Program-made: the position numbers and the translations under genes | Assembly: GCF_007748175.1 (NCBI RefSeq) | Contig: NZ_CP037422.1 | Span: 62,001 to 126,000 of the forward strand | DNA length: 64,000 nt | Direction of reading: 5' to 3' | DNA from: Gimesia aquarii | Lineage (GTDB): Bacteria > Planctomycetota > Planctomycetia > Planctomycetales > Planctomycetaceae | In this document: in pieces, positions 35,114-44,926 of the stretch | How positions within the stretch are numbered: position 1 is the stretch's first letter | How the letters are laid out: each line of letters begins with the position of its first letter | Notes under the pieces: model-generated | Told to the model about the DNA's origin: nothing | Database searches by the model: none | Seen by the model: only the letters and a program-made list of their open reading frames with translations

Positions 35114-36205
35114 GTGAGAGTCGTTACATTTGGTGAAGTCATGTTGAGATTGGCCCCTCAGAATTCTTTGCGAGTCAGGCAATCGATACCCGGTACTCTA
35201 GAATCTACTTTCGGTGGTGGTGAACTCAATGTCGCTGTTTCTATTGCCCTTCAAGGAGGAAACTCAGCTTTTGTTACCGCTTCTCCTGATAACCTAATAA
35301 CAGATTCGCTCGTTCAGGAAATGGGGAAAATAGGAGTAGACCCAAGTTTGATCCACCGGAGCAAAACAGGTCGATTTGGTATCTACTTCGTCGAAACGGG
35401 GGCCAATCAGCGAGGAGGTACGGTAACTTATGATCGCGAGTTCAGTTCGATTGCTTTGGCTTCTCCTGAGAAATTTGACTGGGATCAAATTTTCGAAGGA
35501 GCAACTTGGTTTCATATCACAGGGATTACGCCCGCAATTAGTGAATCTGCGGCACGCTTATCTCTGAAGGCTTTAGAAACAGCACGTCAGCGCAATGTGA
35601 CGATCTCTTGCGATTTGAATTTCCGAAAGAAACTCTGGAACTGGAAAACAAATACAAAACCACAAGAGTTAGCGAGAGAGACGATGCAATCTCTGGTTCA
35701 ATATGTCGATCTCATTATCGCCAATGAAGAAGATGCAGATTTATCATTGGGAATCAGCGCGCCTGAGTCAGATGTCGAATCGGGAGAGTTAAACATTAAA
35801 GGTTATATTTCGGTTGCAAAACAAATCACCGAAAAATATCCCAATGTAAAACAGGTCGCAATCACACTGCGTGAAAGCATTTCAGCCAGCCATAATAACT
35901 GGGGAGCGGTGTTGTATGATCAGTCACAGCAGCAAGCTTATTTTGCTCCATGTGATGCGCATGGGCAATATTCCAGTTATCAAATTCATAACATCATCGA
36001 TCGAGTTGGTGCTGGTGATTCCTTTGCAGGCGCTTTGATTTTTGCTCTGAATACACCAGAGCTTTCTTCTGCAGAGACTGCAATACGTTATGCTGTAGCC
36101 GCTAGTTGCCTGAAGCATAGTATTCAGGGGGATTTTAACTATTCAACTCGTGCAGAAATTGAAGCATTGATGAATGGTAGTGGATCAGGTCGTGTTCAAA
36201 GATAG
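35114..36205 (+). CDS. kdgK: PfkB-family sugar kinase, probably 2-keto-3-deoxygluconate kinase
   Basis: A 363-residue ribokinase-fold kinase. The start GTG at 35114 follows GAAGG by 6 bases. Conserved: RVVTFGEVMLRLAP opening, STFGGGELNVAVSIALQGG (substrate glycines), GGTVTYDREFSSIAL, ISCDLNFRKKLW (typical of KDG kinases) and the catalytic DRVGAGDSFAGAL. KDG kinase phosphorylates 2-keto-3-deoxygluconate in uronate/Entner-Doudoroff-like catabolism. Substrate assignment rests on the FRKKLW and TYDRE features and is moderately sure. The gene is preceded by a palindromic operator-like site and is followed about 95 bp later by the NtrC-like gene. Confidence 0.86.
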   Translation: MRVVTFGEVMLRLAPQNSLRVRQSIPGTLESTFGGGELNVAVSIALQGGNSAFVTASPDNLITDSLVQEMGKIGVDPSLIHRSKTGRFGIYFVETGANQRGGTVTYDREFSSIALASPEKFDWDQIFEGATWFHITGITPAISESAARLSLKALETARQRNVTISCDLNFRKKLWNWKTNTKPQELARETMQSLVQYVDLIIANEEDADLSLGISAPESDVESGELNIKGYISVAKQITEKYPNVKQVAITLRESISASHNNWGAVLYDQSQQQAYFAPCDAHGQYSSYQIHNIIDRVGAGDSFAGALIFALNTPELSSAETAIRYAVAASCLKHSIQGDFNYSTRAEIEALMNGSGSGRVQR

Positions 36206-36299
36206 GTGGCAAAAGTATTTTGCGTCGTGTAGGAATCGATTTAATCAATAAAATGTATTCCGTAGACTGACTGAAATCAGATGGTAGGTACTGGTAAGT

Positions 36300-37685
36300 A
36301 TGAAAAAAGGAACAGGACGTCTTGCCCGTCTGGAAACTCGTTTAAGTTCTCTCGACACGCCTTTGTTTCTGATTGATGCTTCGCGGAAGGTTTTGTTCTT
36401 CAATCAAGGTTGTGAAAAAATATTGGAATGGTCGGCAGATGATATTATTGGGCAGACTTGTGATTATGCAGTAGATACGGATCCTGATGAGTGTGAGTCT
36501 GTTTGTAATTTGTTGTGCCCACCTCCAGAAGTATTTAAGGGAAACAAATCTGAAGTACCGCGTTATCTTCTAACACATGGCGGCAAAACGTTACCTTGTG
36601 TAATTCGTTACAACCCTTTGCTTGATGAAAATGGTCAAACTAAGCTGGTACTGGGGATCATAGATCAAATCGAAGAGCCTCATACTCTACCTACTACATC
36701 TCCATCTCAACAGTTACATGCAGAATTAGCAGCGTTACGATTGTCTTTAAGAAACCGATTTCATTTTTCAACTATTGTTGCACAAAACGATGCCATGCAG
36801 CGTACATTGCGACAATTAGAGTTGGCAGTACACAGCAATCAACCAATCCATTTTTACGGGGAGCCGGGTACCGGAAAAGAACACTTGGCGAGAGTCGTTC
36901 ATTTTGAAAGTGATCAACGGAGAAAAATATTTATCCCTCTGGAATGTGATAAATTACCTCCACGTGAATTGAAGCAAACGATAGGGAAAATTTTTGAAAG
37001 AGACTATGAAGAAAAAATGCCTTTGGAACCTGGAATGCTTTTTCTTTCTCATGCCGAGTCTCTTGCGCGGGACATTCAAGAGTTGATATTATCAAAACAT
37101 CAGCCGACAACTGTCAAAGACAACGTTCGATTAGTAACTGCTAGTTCTTTTTCATTGTCTGAACTCTTAGATCAGGAATTGATTCTTCCGGAATTTTACT
37201 ATCTGATCACAACGATGGAGATCCATTTGCCTCCCTTGCGAGAGAGAAAAGAAGACCTGGAGGTCCTGGCGCAGCATTTCCTGGAAAATGAAAATCGATA
37301 TCAAGAAAAACAGGTGAGCGGATTTGCTCCCGGGGTACTGTCTTTGTTTCAAAATTACTTTTGGCCCGCGAATCTGGACGAGCTGAGAAAGATCATCCAA
37401 TCCGCATTCCAATCGACATCAGAAATTTTGATTACTCAGGAGTCGTTACCTTTGCGACTTAAAACGGGGATTGATGCTCGACGACTCGGGCCTTCTTTGT
37501 CGCCAGTCATCAAACCATTGGAAGAGACTCTTCATCAGGTTGAAGTAGAGCAAATTCTTCGTGCTTTGGAGCAATCTAAAAATAATCGAACTGAAGCGGC
37601 CAGACTACTTGGACTAACCAGGGCAAAATTGTATCGTCGTATGGAGGCACTAAACATTAGTTATGATGAGGAACTTCAATCGTAG
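36300..37685 (+). CDS. Degenerate NtrC-type protein: PAS, AAA+ without sigma-54 motifs, Fis HTH
   Basis: A 461-residue protein. A PAS domain (about 15-130) carries a cysteine cluster (TCDYAVDTDPDECESVCNLL then C). A coiled linker and an NtrC-like AAA+ domain follow (about 160-385), with Walker A GEPGTGKE. The GAFTGA loop is absent, Walker B reads GMLFLSHAES in place of the usual GTLFLDEI (both acids gone), and the arginine-finger stretch reads LPEFYYLITT in place of F-R-D-L-Y-Y-R-L. LPPLRERKEDL and the C-terminal HTH (NRTEAARLLGLTRAKLYRRM) are intact. It probably binds DNA but cannot hydrolyse ATP normally or remodel sigma-54. It may act as a repressor or as a partner of an active activator. 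Confidence 0.85.
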   Translation: MKKGTGRLARLETRLSSLDTPLFLIDASRKVLFFNQGCEKILEWSADDIIGQTCDYAVDTDPDECESVCNLLCPPPEVFKGNKSEVPRYLLTHGGKTLPCVIRYNPLLDENGQTKLVLGIIDQIEEPHTLPTTSPSQQLHAELAALRLSLRNRFHFSTIVAQNDAMQRTLRQLELAVHSNQPIHFYGEPGTGKEHLARVVHFESDQRRKIFIPLECDKLPPRELKQTIGKIFERDYEEKMPLEPGMLFLSHAESLARDIQELILSKHQPTTVKDNVRLVTASSFSLSELLDQELILPEFYYLITTMEIHLPPLRERKEDLEVLAQHFLENENRYQEKQVSGFAPGVLSLFQNYFWPANLDELRKIIQSAFQSTSEILITQESLPLRLKTGIDARRLGPSLSPVIKPLEETLHQVEVEQILRALEQSKNNRTEAARLLGLTRAKLYRRMEALNISYDEELQS

Positions 37686-37839
37686 CCGTTTTTCCAGACC
37701 ATGTTAAATATAGGTAGTTTGTGGTAAATGGCGGCAATCAAAAAACAGGTTTTTGAGGCCAGATTGCGAGTTTGAGAATTGGGATTTGCATAGATCAGAA
37801 CATGATTACAATTCGTAGTTTCATAATGTTCTATAGCAG

Positions 37840-38571
37840 ATGCCGCACAGGAGTAATCGGTTGAAAATTCAGAGTCGAACTTTATTAAGCGTTCTCAATT
37901 CTTTGATTGTTGTCATAATCCGATTGATCTTCAAGACCACGCGTCTTGAGTTCGTCGGCGATAGTATTGATCGTTGTCCATTTGCTGATACAGGGAGCGA
38001 CCGCTACCTATACAGTGTCTGGCACGACTCTGTCATTCCACCACTTTTTTGCGCTGTGGAACATAACAGTGTGGCGCTCATCAGTCAGCATCGAGATGCT
38101 GATACGATTGAAGCAATGTTAAAAGCCGCCGGTATGGGGGCAATCCGTGGCTCTACCACTCGGGGAGGAGCCAGTGCGATCAAAAAATTAATCAAGTTGG
38201 CAGAGGGGAAACATATCGTCATTACCCCTGATGGCCCACGAGGGCCTCATCATAAGATGAAGCCCGGTATTATTTTTTTAGCGTCTCATTCAGGGCGATC
38301 AGTCATTCCGACTGCATTTACAGCGACACGCTATTGGAAATTCCAGGGAAGCTGGACAAGTATCTGGATTCCGAAACCATTTTCCAAAGTCTATTATCTT
38401 GTCGGACAACCCATCCCAGTTCCGCAAAATATTTCTCGTGAAGAGATGGACTATTACACAGAACTAGTTCAGACAAAAATGGAAGATCTGGAACGCGAAC
38501 TAAATCAGCTTTTTTCAGACAAGAAAGATGATGAAGACTGCGAAACCGTTTCTTTCAAGAAAGCTGCCTGA
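37840..38571 (+). CDS. DUF374 lysophospholipid acyltransferase-family protein
   Basis: A 243-residue LPLAT-fold protein of the DUF374 type. Conserved: LYSVWHDSVIPPLF (catalytic HD of the HX4D motif variant), ALISQHRDADTIEAMLKAAG, GAIRGSTTRGGASAI, ITPDGPRGPHHKMKPGIIFLA and VIPTAFTA. A hydrophobic N-terminal helix precedes it. These proteins are predicted to acylate lipid A or related lipids at the inner membrane, which would fit a Gram-negative-type envelope. The terminator starts within the last codons. ATG at 37840. Confidence 0.9.
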   Translation: MPHRSNRLKIQSRTLLSVLNSLIVVIIRLIFKTTRLEFVGDSIDRCPFADTGSDRYLYSVWHDSVIPPLFCAVEHNSVALISQHRDADTIEAMLKAAGMGAIRGSTTRGGASAIKKLIKLAEGKHIVITPDGPRGPHHKMKPGIIFLASHSGRSVIPTAFTATRYWKFQGSWTSIWIPKPFSKVYYLVGQPIPVPQNISREEMDYYTELVQTKMEDLERELNQLFSDKKDDEDCETVSFKKAA

Positions 38572-38595
38572 GCCATTCTTTTTGGGGCAGCTTTT
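38560..38595 (+). terminator. Rho-independent terminator overlapping the end of the acyltransferase gene
   Basis: The stem AAAGCTGCC (ending at 38568, in the last codons) pairs with GGCAGCTTT (38586-38594), followed by TCTAAG. The stop codon lies in the loop. Confidence 0.7.
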
Positions 38596-38731
38596 CTAAG
38601 TATTTTCTGCATTTATAACTGTTTCCGAGCATCAAAATTGCATTCGCTTACCTAAGCAGTATAACATGTCGAATTGCTTGACATGATCTCGCGTCTTGCT
38701 TCCGCGTTTGTTTGATTCCGGTTTCAGTTCT

Positions 38732-40345
38732 ATGTCACTTAAAGTAACTAATATTCGTTTGCCAGTAGAAATACCCGAAATAGAGCTTGCCACTCATGTT
38801 GCTCAAAAATTGGGGATCAATACTTCAGATGTCCAGAGCTATCGAATCATTAGAAAAAGCCTGGATGCGCGTTCGAGCCACGATTTGTGTTTCGTGTATT
38901 CTGCAGAAGTGAGCGTACCAGACGAATCAGGAATACTCAGAAATCTTCGTGAAGATTCATCGATTCAAAAATATTCAGCAGTTGAATTTGATGATCCCCT
39001 CTGTGGCAAGCAGCCTTTTTCTGAAAGGCCTGTTATTGTCGGTTCTGGTCCTGCCGGGTTACTTGCGGGATATTTTTTAGCTTTAAAAGGGTATCGCCCG
39101 TTAATAATTGAGCGTGGTTTTCCTGTCAAAGAACGTGTACCTGAAATCAGACGTTTTGATAAAGGGGGCGATTTTCAGAACGAAAATAACTACCTCTTTG
39201 GAGAAGGTGGGGCAGGTTGTTTCAGTGATGGGAAACTGACCTGTCGGCTTAGTGGGCCTGACGTCCAGTGGGTTCTCGAACGTTTTGTAGATTGTGGAGC
39301 GCGGTCTTCAATCATTTATGAACACCGCCCTCACTTGGGAAGTAATAAGCTTCCAATGATATGTCGAAACTTTCGTCGTAAAATAGACGCGATGGGAGGA
39401 GAGTTTCGATTTGAATGTCGTTTGGAAGGACTCGATGTTGTTGATGGCCAAGTTCAGGGAGTGATGACATCTTCAGGTTATCTTAAAACAGCTCATGTGA
39501 TTTTAGGAATCGGTCATAGTGCCCGCGATACTTACCAGATGCTATACGATCTGGGAGTTCCCATGTTTCGTAAAGCATTTCAGTTGGGGCTCAGAATCGA
39601 ACAGCCTCAAAATCAAGTAAATGAACACAAATACGGTCGCCAGGAGTATCTTTCACTTTTGGGGGCTGCCGACTACACGATGATTACGAAAGGAAAACGT
39701 GATCTTTATACTTTTTGCATGTGCGCTGGCGGAATTGTAATGCCCAGTGTTTCAGAACCAAATATGTTTTGTACAAATGGCATGAGTAATTCAAGGCATG
39801 ATACCGGATATGCTAATAGTGGGATCATGACGACCATTTATCCCGAGGAATTCGGGAGCGACCATCCTCTGGCAGGCATAGAACTCCAGAGAAAATATGA
39901 ATCGATTGCCTTCGAGTTGGGAGAAAAAAATTATTTATGTCCCATTCAAAGTACGCGTGATTTTCTTAAGCAGCGAAAAACAGAAGCAGGTTTTCGATAT
40001 CAGGGTACATATCAACGGGGAGTGGTCACTGCGAACTTGAATTCAGTACTACCCCCGATTGTGATTTCTCAAATTCAGAATGGATTGCCGATTATGGATC
40101 AGAAATGGCGCGGTGCATTTCTGAAGAATGCCATCTTAGCGGGTCCTGAAATGCGCGGCAGTTCTCCTATTCGAATTGATCGTGACCGTCAGACGTATCA
40201 GGCTCCAGAGTTCCGAGGTTTATACCCTGTAGGCGAAGGGGCAGGATATGCCGGCGGTATTGTATCTGCGGCAGTCGATGGTCTTTTGAGTGCTAAAAAA
40301 ATAGTGGAAGAGTTCGCATCTTTGGAACTGAAAGCTTCACAATAA
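38732..40345 (+). CDS. FAD-dependent oxidoreductase (uncharacterised NAD(P)/FAD protein)
   Basis: A flavoprotein of about 537 residues. ATG at 38732 is preferred over an in-frame TTG at 38696; neither has a strong ribosome site. The N-terminal 100 residues form a small alpha/beta domain typical of this family. The FAD-binding motif is PVIVGSGPAGLLAGYFLALKGYRPLIIERG, then GGDFQNENNYLFGEGGAGCFSDGKLTCRLSG and, at the end, GLYPVGEGAGYAGGIVSAAVDGL (second FAD motif). It belongs to the uncharacterised FAD-dependent dehydrogenase group often annotated from COG2509. The substrate is unknown. It converges with the small gene at 40358. Confidence 0.9.
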   Translation: MSLKVTNIRLPVEIPEIELATHVAQKLGINTSDVQSYRIIRKSLDARSSHDLCFVYSAEVSVPDESGILRNLREDSSIQKYSAVEFDDPLCGKQPFSERPVIVGSGPAGLLAGYFLALKGYRPLIIERGFPVKERVPEIRRFDKGGDFQNENNYLFGEGGAGCFSDGKLTCRLSGPDVQWVLERFVDCGARSSIIYEHRPHLGSNKLPMICRNFRRKIDAMGGEFRFECRLEGLDVVDGQVQGVMTSSGYLKTAHVILGIGHSARDTYQMLYDLGVPMFRKAFQLGLRIEQPQNQVNEHKYGRQEYLSLLGAADYTMITKGKRDLYTFCMCAGGIVMPSVSEPNMFCTNGMSNSRHDTGYANSGIMTTIYPEEFGSDHPLAGIELQRKYESIAFELGEKNYLCPIQSTRDFLKQRKTEAGFRYQGTYQRGVVTANLNSVLPPIVISQIQNGLPIMDQKWRGAFLKNAILAGPEMRGSSPIRIDRDRQTYQAPEFRGLYPVGEGAGYAGGIVSAAVDGLLSAKKIVEEFASLELKASQ

Positions 40346-40357
40346 TGGGGAAGAAAC

Positions 40358-40657
40358 TTATTCGCCACTAATGATCTGGCTCACAGATTCATCAATGGCT
40401 TTCAGATATTCATCCAATTTTTCGAAAAGTTCTTGCGTAAAATTCTCGCTTTTCAATAAATCTGCGGCTTGATTGCGTACACTGACATCTTCCACGCGTC
40501 GTTTTTCAATCCCATCAGGCACAACCCGAACCAAGCGAATTAATTGCTCATTCATGGGTATAAATCCCAAATCCAAATGTTCGATTAGTTCAGAGGCAAG
40601 TCGCTCGGTATCAGAAAACATTTCTCTTAATGTGAGTTGCCCTGGAGCGCGTTTCAC
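40358..40657 (-). CDS. Small protein of unknown function
   Basis: A helical, acidic protein of about 99 residues with no recognised domain. GTG at 40657 is preferred because AGGGAG lies 9 bases upstream; the frame also has a TTG at 40684 without support. The sequence (MFSDTERLASELIEHLDLGF, SVRNQAADLLKSENFTQELFEKLDEYL) suggests helical bundles. It lies about 160 bp downstream of tmk on the same strand and may be transcribed with it. Confidence 0.6.
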   Translation of the reverse strand: MKRAPGQLTLREMFSDTERLASELIEHLDLGFIPMNEQLIRLVRVVPDGIEKRRVEDVSVRNQAADLLKSENFTQELFEKLDEYLKAIDESVSQIISGE

Positions 40658-40814
40658 GATTCCTGTCTCCCTTCCAAAGATCAAAGAACATTGATATTAG
40701 ACAGGCTAATCTAGCAGAGGGTCAAGAGTATTTTTCATTCAGCTTTCATTAAGATTGAACCAAATTAATTTGTGTTCAAATAGGCGCTGAACAAAGATCT
40801 GAAAGTGCTTGTTT

Positions 40815-41483
40815 TCAGAGTAACGAAGTAACATGAGACCAGATTTCGTCTCCTATCTCATCAATGGATCGCAGTTGATCCTCATTCAAGCTATTAATTT
40901 TTCGCCAATGCTGATTTACTTCAGCCAGGTGCAGGTAGACCTGTCTGACGTTTGCTAAGTACGATTGATCGGCTTCCTGTAGGTCGGCGATTTTTTCGGT
41001 ATAAGAGCGAGCCTGCTTTTCTGCTACGAGTTTCTGAGCGTAGTCTGCGGGCAAATCCAAAAGAATCGCCAAATCCAATCGAGGCAAACCAAATATCTGA
41101 TATTCGATTTGCTCAATCCATTGAATAAATTCGCTCCGCTCTTTGCCAGAGAGCTTTGCCCCCTGATGTGCGATATTAGAAGGTATGTAGCGGTCAAATA
41201 TAACGACCTGCGTGGATTCAATCATTTTGAGAATATGGTCTCGAGATTCAAAACGATCTCCGGCGTACAGCAGCGATGCAAGGAACGGATTAACTTCATC
41301 AAGTTGTCCGAAACGCCCATTTAAAAAATCTCCAATGGACTTACCAAATAGTGTTTGATCGTAGCGGGGAAAACCGACCAGGCTTGCAGCGATTCCTTCT
41401 TGCTTTAATTTTGCAAGCAATCTCTCTGCCTGTGTTCCTTTGCCTGAACCATCAATGCCTTCTATCGCAATTAACAATGACAC
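40815..41483 (-). CDS. tmk: Thymidylate kinase
   Basis: A 222-residue dTMP kinase that forms dTDP for DNA synthesis. The P-loop is EGIDGSGKGTQAERL, the catalytic DRY is in VIFDRYIPSNIAHQGAK, and PRYDQTLFGKSIGDFLNG matches the substrate region. The LID region is short (VAEKQARSYTEKIADLQE). The start is GTG at 41483. It lies 83 bp downstream of mtaB on the same strand. Confidence 0.93.
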   Translation of the reverse strand: MSLLIAIEGIDGSGKGTQAERLLAKLKQEGIAASLVGFPRYDQTLFGKSIGDFLNGRFGQLDEVNPFLASLLYAGDRFESRDHILKMIESTQVVIFDRYIPSNIAHQGAKLSGKERSEFIQWIEQIEYQIFGLPRLDLAILLDLPADYAQKLVAEKQARSYTEKIADLQEADQSYLANVRQVYLHLAEVNQHWRKINSLNEDQLRSIDEIGDEIWSHVTSLL

Positions 41484-41566
41484 TCAAAATCTTTCTTTTT
41501 TATAATATTAAACAAACGGAATTCAACTTGATGGAGGGCTTCGACCACAAATTCGAATCAATCTTC

Positions 41567-42865
41567 TTAGAAAATTCGTTCTGCTTCGAGGTATTCACGG
41601 TGCGCTCTGGCGCCAAATGCATTCACAAATTTGCCAATGTCAACCTTAGAGCCACGGCATTCTACGGGAGCATACCAGCGGTCAGTACCACGTACCCATC
41701 CTGAGCGGTCTTCAGATTCTCGTTCAACAAGGATTTGTAGATTTTGATCTATTAACGTTTGATAGAAATTCTTTGCTAAGCTCCGTTCGATTTCTGCTAA
41801 TTGTTGACAGCGGTTCTGGCGAACTTCAGGGGAAATTTGATTTTCATAAGTCGCAGCAGGAGTACCCTTTCTTGCACTGAAAGGAAAAATATGGATTTTC
41901 ATGAACGCTGCTTCCTGACAGGCGTGAATGGTTTGCTCGAATTCTGCATCTGTTTCACCAGGAAATCCTATGATTACGTCAGTTGTGAACGACGGATTAT
42001 CTAAGCGTTCGCGCATCATTTGCAATTTTTCCAGAAATCGACTGACATGGTATCGCCGTTTCATACGACGCAGGACTGTGTCTGATCCGCTTTGAAGTGA
42101 AGGATGAAACTGAGGGCAAAGGTGTTCACAATCAGCGGCTGCTGAAATGAAGTCATCATTGATTTCCGCGGTTTCTACGCTGGAAAGTCGCATTCTCCAA
42201 TCACCGGGAATTTGGTCAAGCTTTCGAAACAGGTGCCAAAGTCGAAATGGTGGCAGTCCTGATTTTCCCCGTGTCGTGTCTACGCCAAAATGACCAACGT
42301 GGATACCCGTGAGAACTATTTCTCGGAAACCATTTCCCACCAGACGTCGAACTTCTTCTTCGATATCTTGTGGAGAACGACTTTGCAAACCGGGCCGTAC
42401 TTTAGGAATGATGCAATAAGTGCAACGTAAAATGCATCCGTCCTGAACCTTTACGTAAGCCCGCTTTCGCCCTTCGAATTCAGAGATACCTGTTGGCATA
42501 TCGACAATCCCATGCCGTTCAAGGATATCTGGCAGTTCTCGTTTGTCGGTGACGACTTCAAATACATCTGGTAATTCAGAGACCGTTTTTGGATCTCGAG
42601 TTGCATAACAACCCATAACCAGAATTTTCGTCCCAGGATTATTCTTTGAGAGCTGACGAATTAACTTACGTCCTTTAGAATCCCCTGTTGCCGTAACGGT
42701 ACACGTATTAACAACGCAGAGATCCGCTGTTTCGTTTGCTGATGCTTCGCGATAGCCATTTTTTTCCAGAGTTTCTTTTACCAGCTGAGTTTCGTATTGG
42801 TTCACCTTGCAGCCAAGAGTTACCAATTGGCATGTTTTGTCAGCTTTTGAAGTTGTGAGTGTCAT
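41567..42865 (-). CDS. mtaB: tRNA t6A37 methylthiotransferase MtaB
   Basis: A 432-residue radical SAM methylthiotransferase that converts t6A to ms2t6A at position 37 of tRNA. The N-terminal UPF0004 domain has three Fe-S cysteines (VTLGCKVNQYETQ, VVNTCTVTATGD, VMGCYATRDP). The radical SAM domain has CILRCTYCIIP, then IVLTGIHVGHFG. LSSVETAEIND and HPSLQSGSDTVLRRMKRRY are typical of MtaB rather than MiaB, as is the VN.YET start. A short TRAM region closes the protein. ATG at 42865. Confidence 0.95.
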   Translation of the reverse strand: MTLTTSKADKTCQLVTLGCKVNQYETQLVKETLEKNGYREASANETADLCVVNTCTVTATGDSKGRKLIRQLSKNNPGTKILVMGCYATRDPKTVSELPDVFEVVTDKRELPDILERHGIVDMPTGISEFEGRKRAYVKVQDGCILRCTYCIIPKVRPGLQSRSPQDIEEEVRRLVGNGFREIVLTGIHVGHFGVDTTRGKSGLPPFRLWHLFRKLDQIPGDWRMRLSSVETAEINDDFISAAADCEHLCPQFHPSLQSGSDTVLRRMKRRYHVSRFLEKLQMMRERLDNPSFTTDVIIGFPGETDAEFEQTIHACQEAAFMKIHIFPFSARKGTPAATYENQISPEVRQNRCQQLAEIERSLAKNFYQTLIDQNLQILVERESEDRSGWVRGTDRWYAPVECRGSKVDIGKFVNAFGARAHREYLEAERIF

Positions 42866-43144
42866 GATGAATCAAGGGTTGCTTAGGAAAAGGGATTCTT
42901 ATATCTAGTTAGATTGATCTTCACTCTAGCGATATTTTAAGAGTGTCTGTTCAGAAGCTCTCAAAATAAAATTCGTATTAATTACCGACTGAAAAGATGT
43001 CCCAAGGTTAAATCTGGAATTCAATCAGGTCAGATCGAATAGTATAATCAGAGTGAAACCAGACTTCGAGTGGCAGTACTAGATTGTCTGCATCGTTTAT
43101 TACAATTACTACCCCACTGCGAATCGATGCTCAAAGGGTATTAC

Positions 43145-44920
43145 ATGTTTATAAAATTTTACAGTCGTAAATCTTTTACGAATATCATGTTAAGTTTTAC
43201 GTTAATCATTGCTGTTTTTTGCAATCCACAATTCGGATTTTCAGAAACTCCACCTACAGATCAGCAGGAAAGAGTATATCAAAAGGCGGTTGTCGCTGCA
43301 GATCATCCTTTGGCGAGTGCGGCTGGAATCGCCATTCTTAAAGCAGGCGGCAATGTTGTGGATGCAGCCGTTGCCACTTCCTTTGCGCTTTCTGTTCTCA
43401 GACCAGCCAGTTGTGGTCTGGGAGGAGGCGGCTTTATGGTGATCTGGGATGAAAGGCAGCAGAAATCTATCGTCATTGATTATCGGGAAAGAGCTCCTGC
43501 CGCCGCGACTCCAGACATGTATGCTAAGCTACCAAGTACTGATGAACAGCGTAAATTAGCTAGCCGTCAGGGACCTTTGGCAGTGGCAGTTCCAGGCACC
43601 GTGGCCGGATTATGTTATGCCGTGAAAGAATATGGAACTTTAGATTTAAAGACCGTGATACAGCCAGCAATTTTGATGGCGAGAAAAGGAGTACCTATCA
43701 ATGATCACATGAGGTCAATTCAAAATACCATGTTAAGGCGAATTAAAAATGGAACTTTGAATCCTAAACGATTTCAAATACTGTTTGATGAGTATTTGAA
43801 TCAAGGTAAGCCCTGGAAAGAAAACGATCGTTTTTTCAGTCCGCAATTAAAGTCACTCGAATTAATTGCAGAAAAAGGTTGGGCTGGTTTTTACGAGGGC
43901 CCCGTTGCTGATGCCATGGTTAAAGCTTGTGGAAAGCAACATGGAGGCATATTGACTCTTGAGGATTTGATGAAAACTCAGCCAGTCATTCGAAAACCTC
44001 TTACTACAAACTTCAATGGATATACAATCTTAACAATGCCTCCACCTTCCAGCGGAGGCATTGCCATAATAGAGTCTTTCAACATGATCAAATCTTTAGA
44101 AAAGGAGTTATTAGGGTATTCGTTTGGAAAACTACAAATTCACTCTCCCAAGCAAATTCATTTGTTGACGGAAGTCATGAAACACGCCTATGCGGACCGT
44201 GCAGAATACTTGGGAGATTCTGATTTTGTACCTGTTCCAATTCAACGATTAACAAATCAGAACTATGCAAAACAGTTAGCATCACGCATCAATGTTGAGC
44301 AAACCAAACCGTTGAAAGACTACGGTCGTTATATTCCACCCCAGGATGCAGGGACTAGCCATTTTTCGGTGATGGATGCAGCTGGAAATGCGGTGGCTTG
44401 TACCGAGACAATTAACTTGACATTTGGTAGTAAAGTGGTGATTCCAGAATATGGAATCGTGATGAATAACGAGATGGATGATTTTGCAGCGATTTCTGGC
44501 AAACCTAATGCCTTTGGGTTGATTCAAAGTAAAGCAAATGAAATCGAACCTGGAAAAAAACCTCTTTCCAGTATGTCACCTACAATTGTAACTAAGGATG
44601 GAAAAGCAGTATTTTCAGCGGGTGCCTCTGGAGGTCCCAGAATTATTTCCAGTACACTCCAGGTTTTATTGAACATGATTGTATATGGATTGCCCCCGGA
44701 ACAGGCCGTCGAATTTCCGCGCATTCACCATCAATGGATGCCCAATGACCTAGTACTCGAATCAAAACTATTTAATCAGAACGGTTCCAAGCTGAAGAAG
44801 TTCGGACATCGTATTAAAGAGAGTTCCGGAATCGCCGCCACTCAAGCAGTATCTCGTCAATCAGATGGTCTACGTGGCCAGAGCGACTCTCGAAAACATG
44901 GGGCTGCTGCCGGCTATTGA
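43145..44920 (+). CDS. ggt: Gamma-glutamyltransferase
   Basis: An exported enzyme of about 591 residues that cleaves or transfers the gamma-glutamyl group of glutathione. ATG at 43145 follows AAGGG by 6 bases and begins a signal peptide (about residues 1-33); an in-frame GTG at 43070 is unsupported. Conserved: HPLASAAGIAILKAGGNVVDAAVATSF, GLGGGGFMV, the gamma-glutamyl-binding DYRERAP, the self-cleavage/catalytic threonine in DAGTSHFSVMD, NLTFGSKVVIPEYGIVMNNEMDDF and PLSSMSPTIV. The small subunit would start at that threonine. The end (HGAAAGY) is as in the family. Only 6 bases separate its stop from the convergent lipoprotein gene. Confidence 0.95.
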   Translation: MFIKFYSRKSFTNIMLSFTLIIAVFCNPQFGFSETPPTDQQERVYQKAVVAADHPLASAAGIAILKAGGNVVDAAVATSFALSVLRPASCGLGGGGFMVIWDERQQKSIVIDYRERAPAAATPDMYAKLPSTDEQRKLASRQGPLAVAVPGTVAGLCYAVKEYGTLDLKTVIQPAILMARKGVPINDHMRSIQNTMLRRIKNGTLNPKRFQILFDEYLNQGKPWKENDRFFSPQLKSLELIAEKGWAGFYEGPVADAMVKACGKQHGGILTLEDLMKTQPVIRKPLTTNFNGYTILTMPPPSSGGIAIIESFNMIKSLEKELLGYSFGKLQIHSPKQIHLLTEVMKHAYADRAEYLGDSDFVPVPIQRLTNQNYAKQLASRINVEQTKPLKDYGRYIPPQDAGTSHFSVMDAAGNAVACTETINLTFGSKVVIPEYGIVMNNEMDDFAAISGKPNAFGLIQSKANEIEPGKKPLSSMSPTIVTKDGKAVFSAGASGGPRIISSTLQVLLNMIVYGLPPEQAVEFPRIHHQWMPNDLVLESKLFNQNGSKLKKFGHRIKESSGIAATQAVSRQSDGLRGQSDSRKHGAAAGY

Positions 44921-44926
44921 ATTGCC

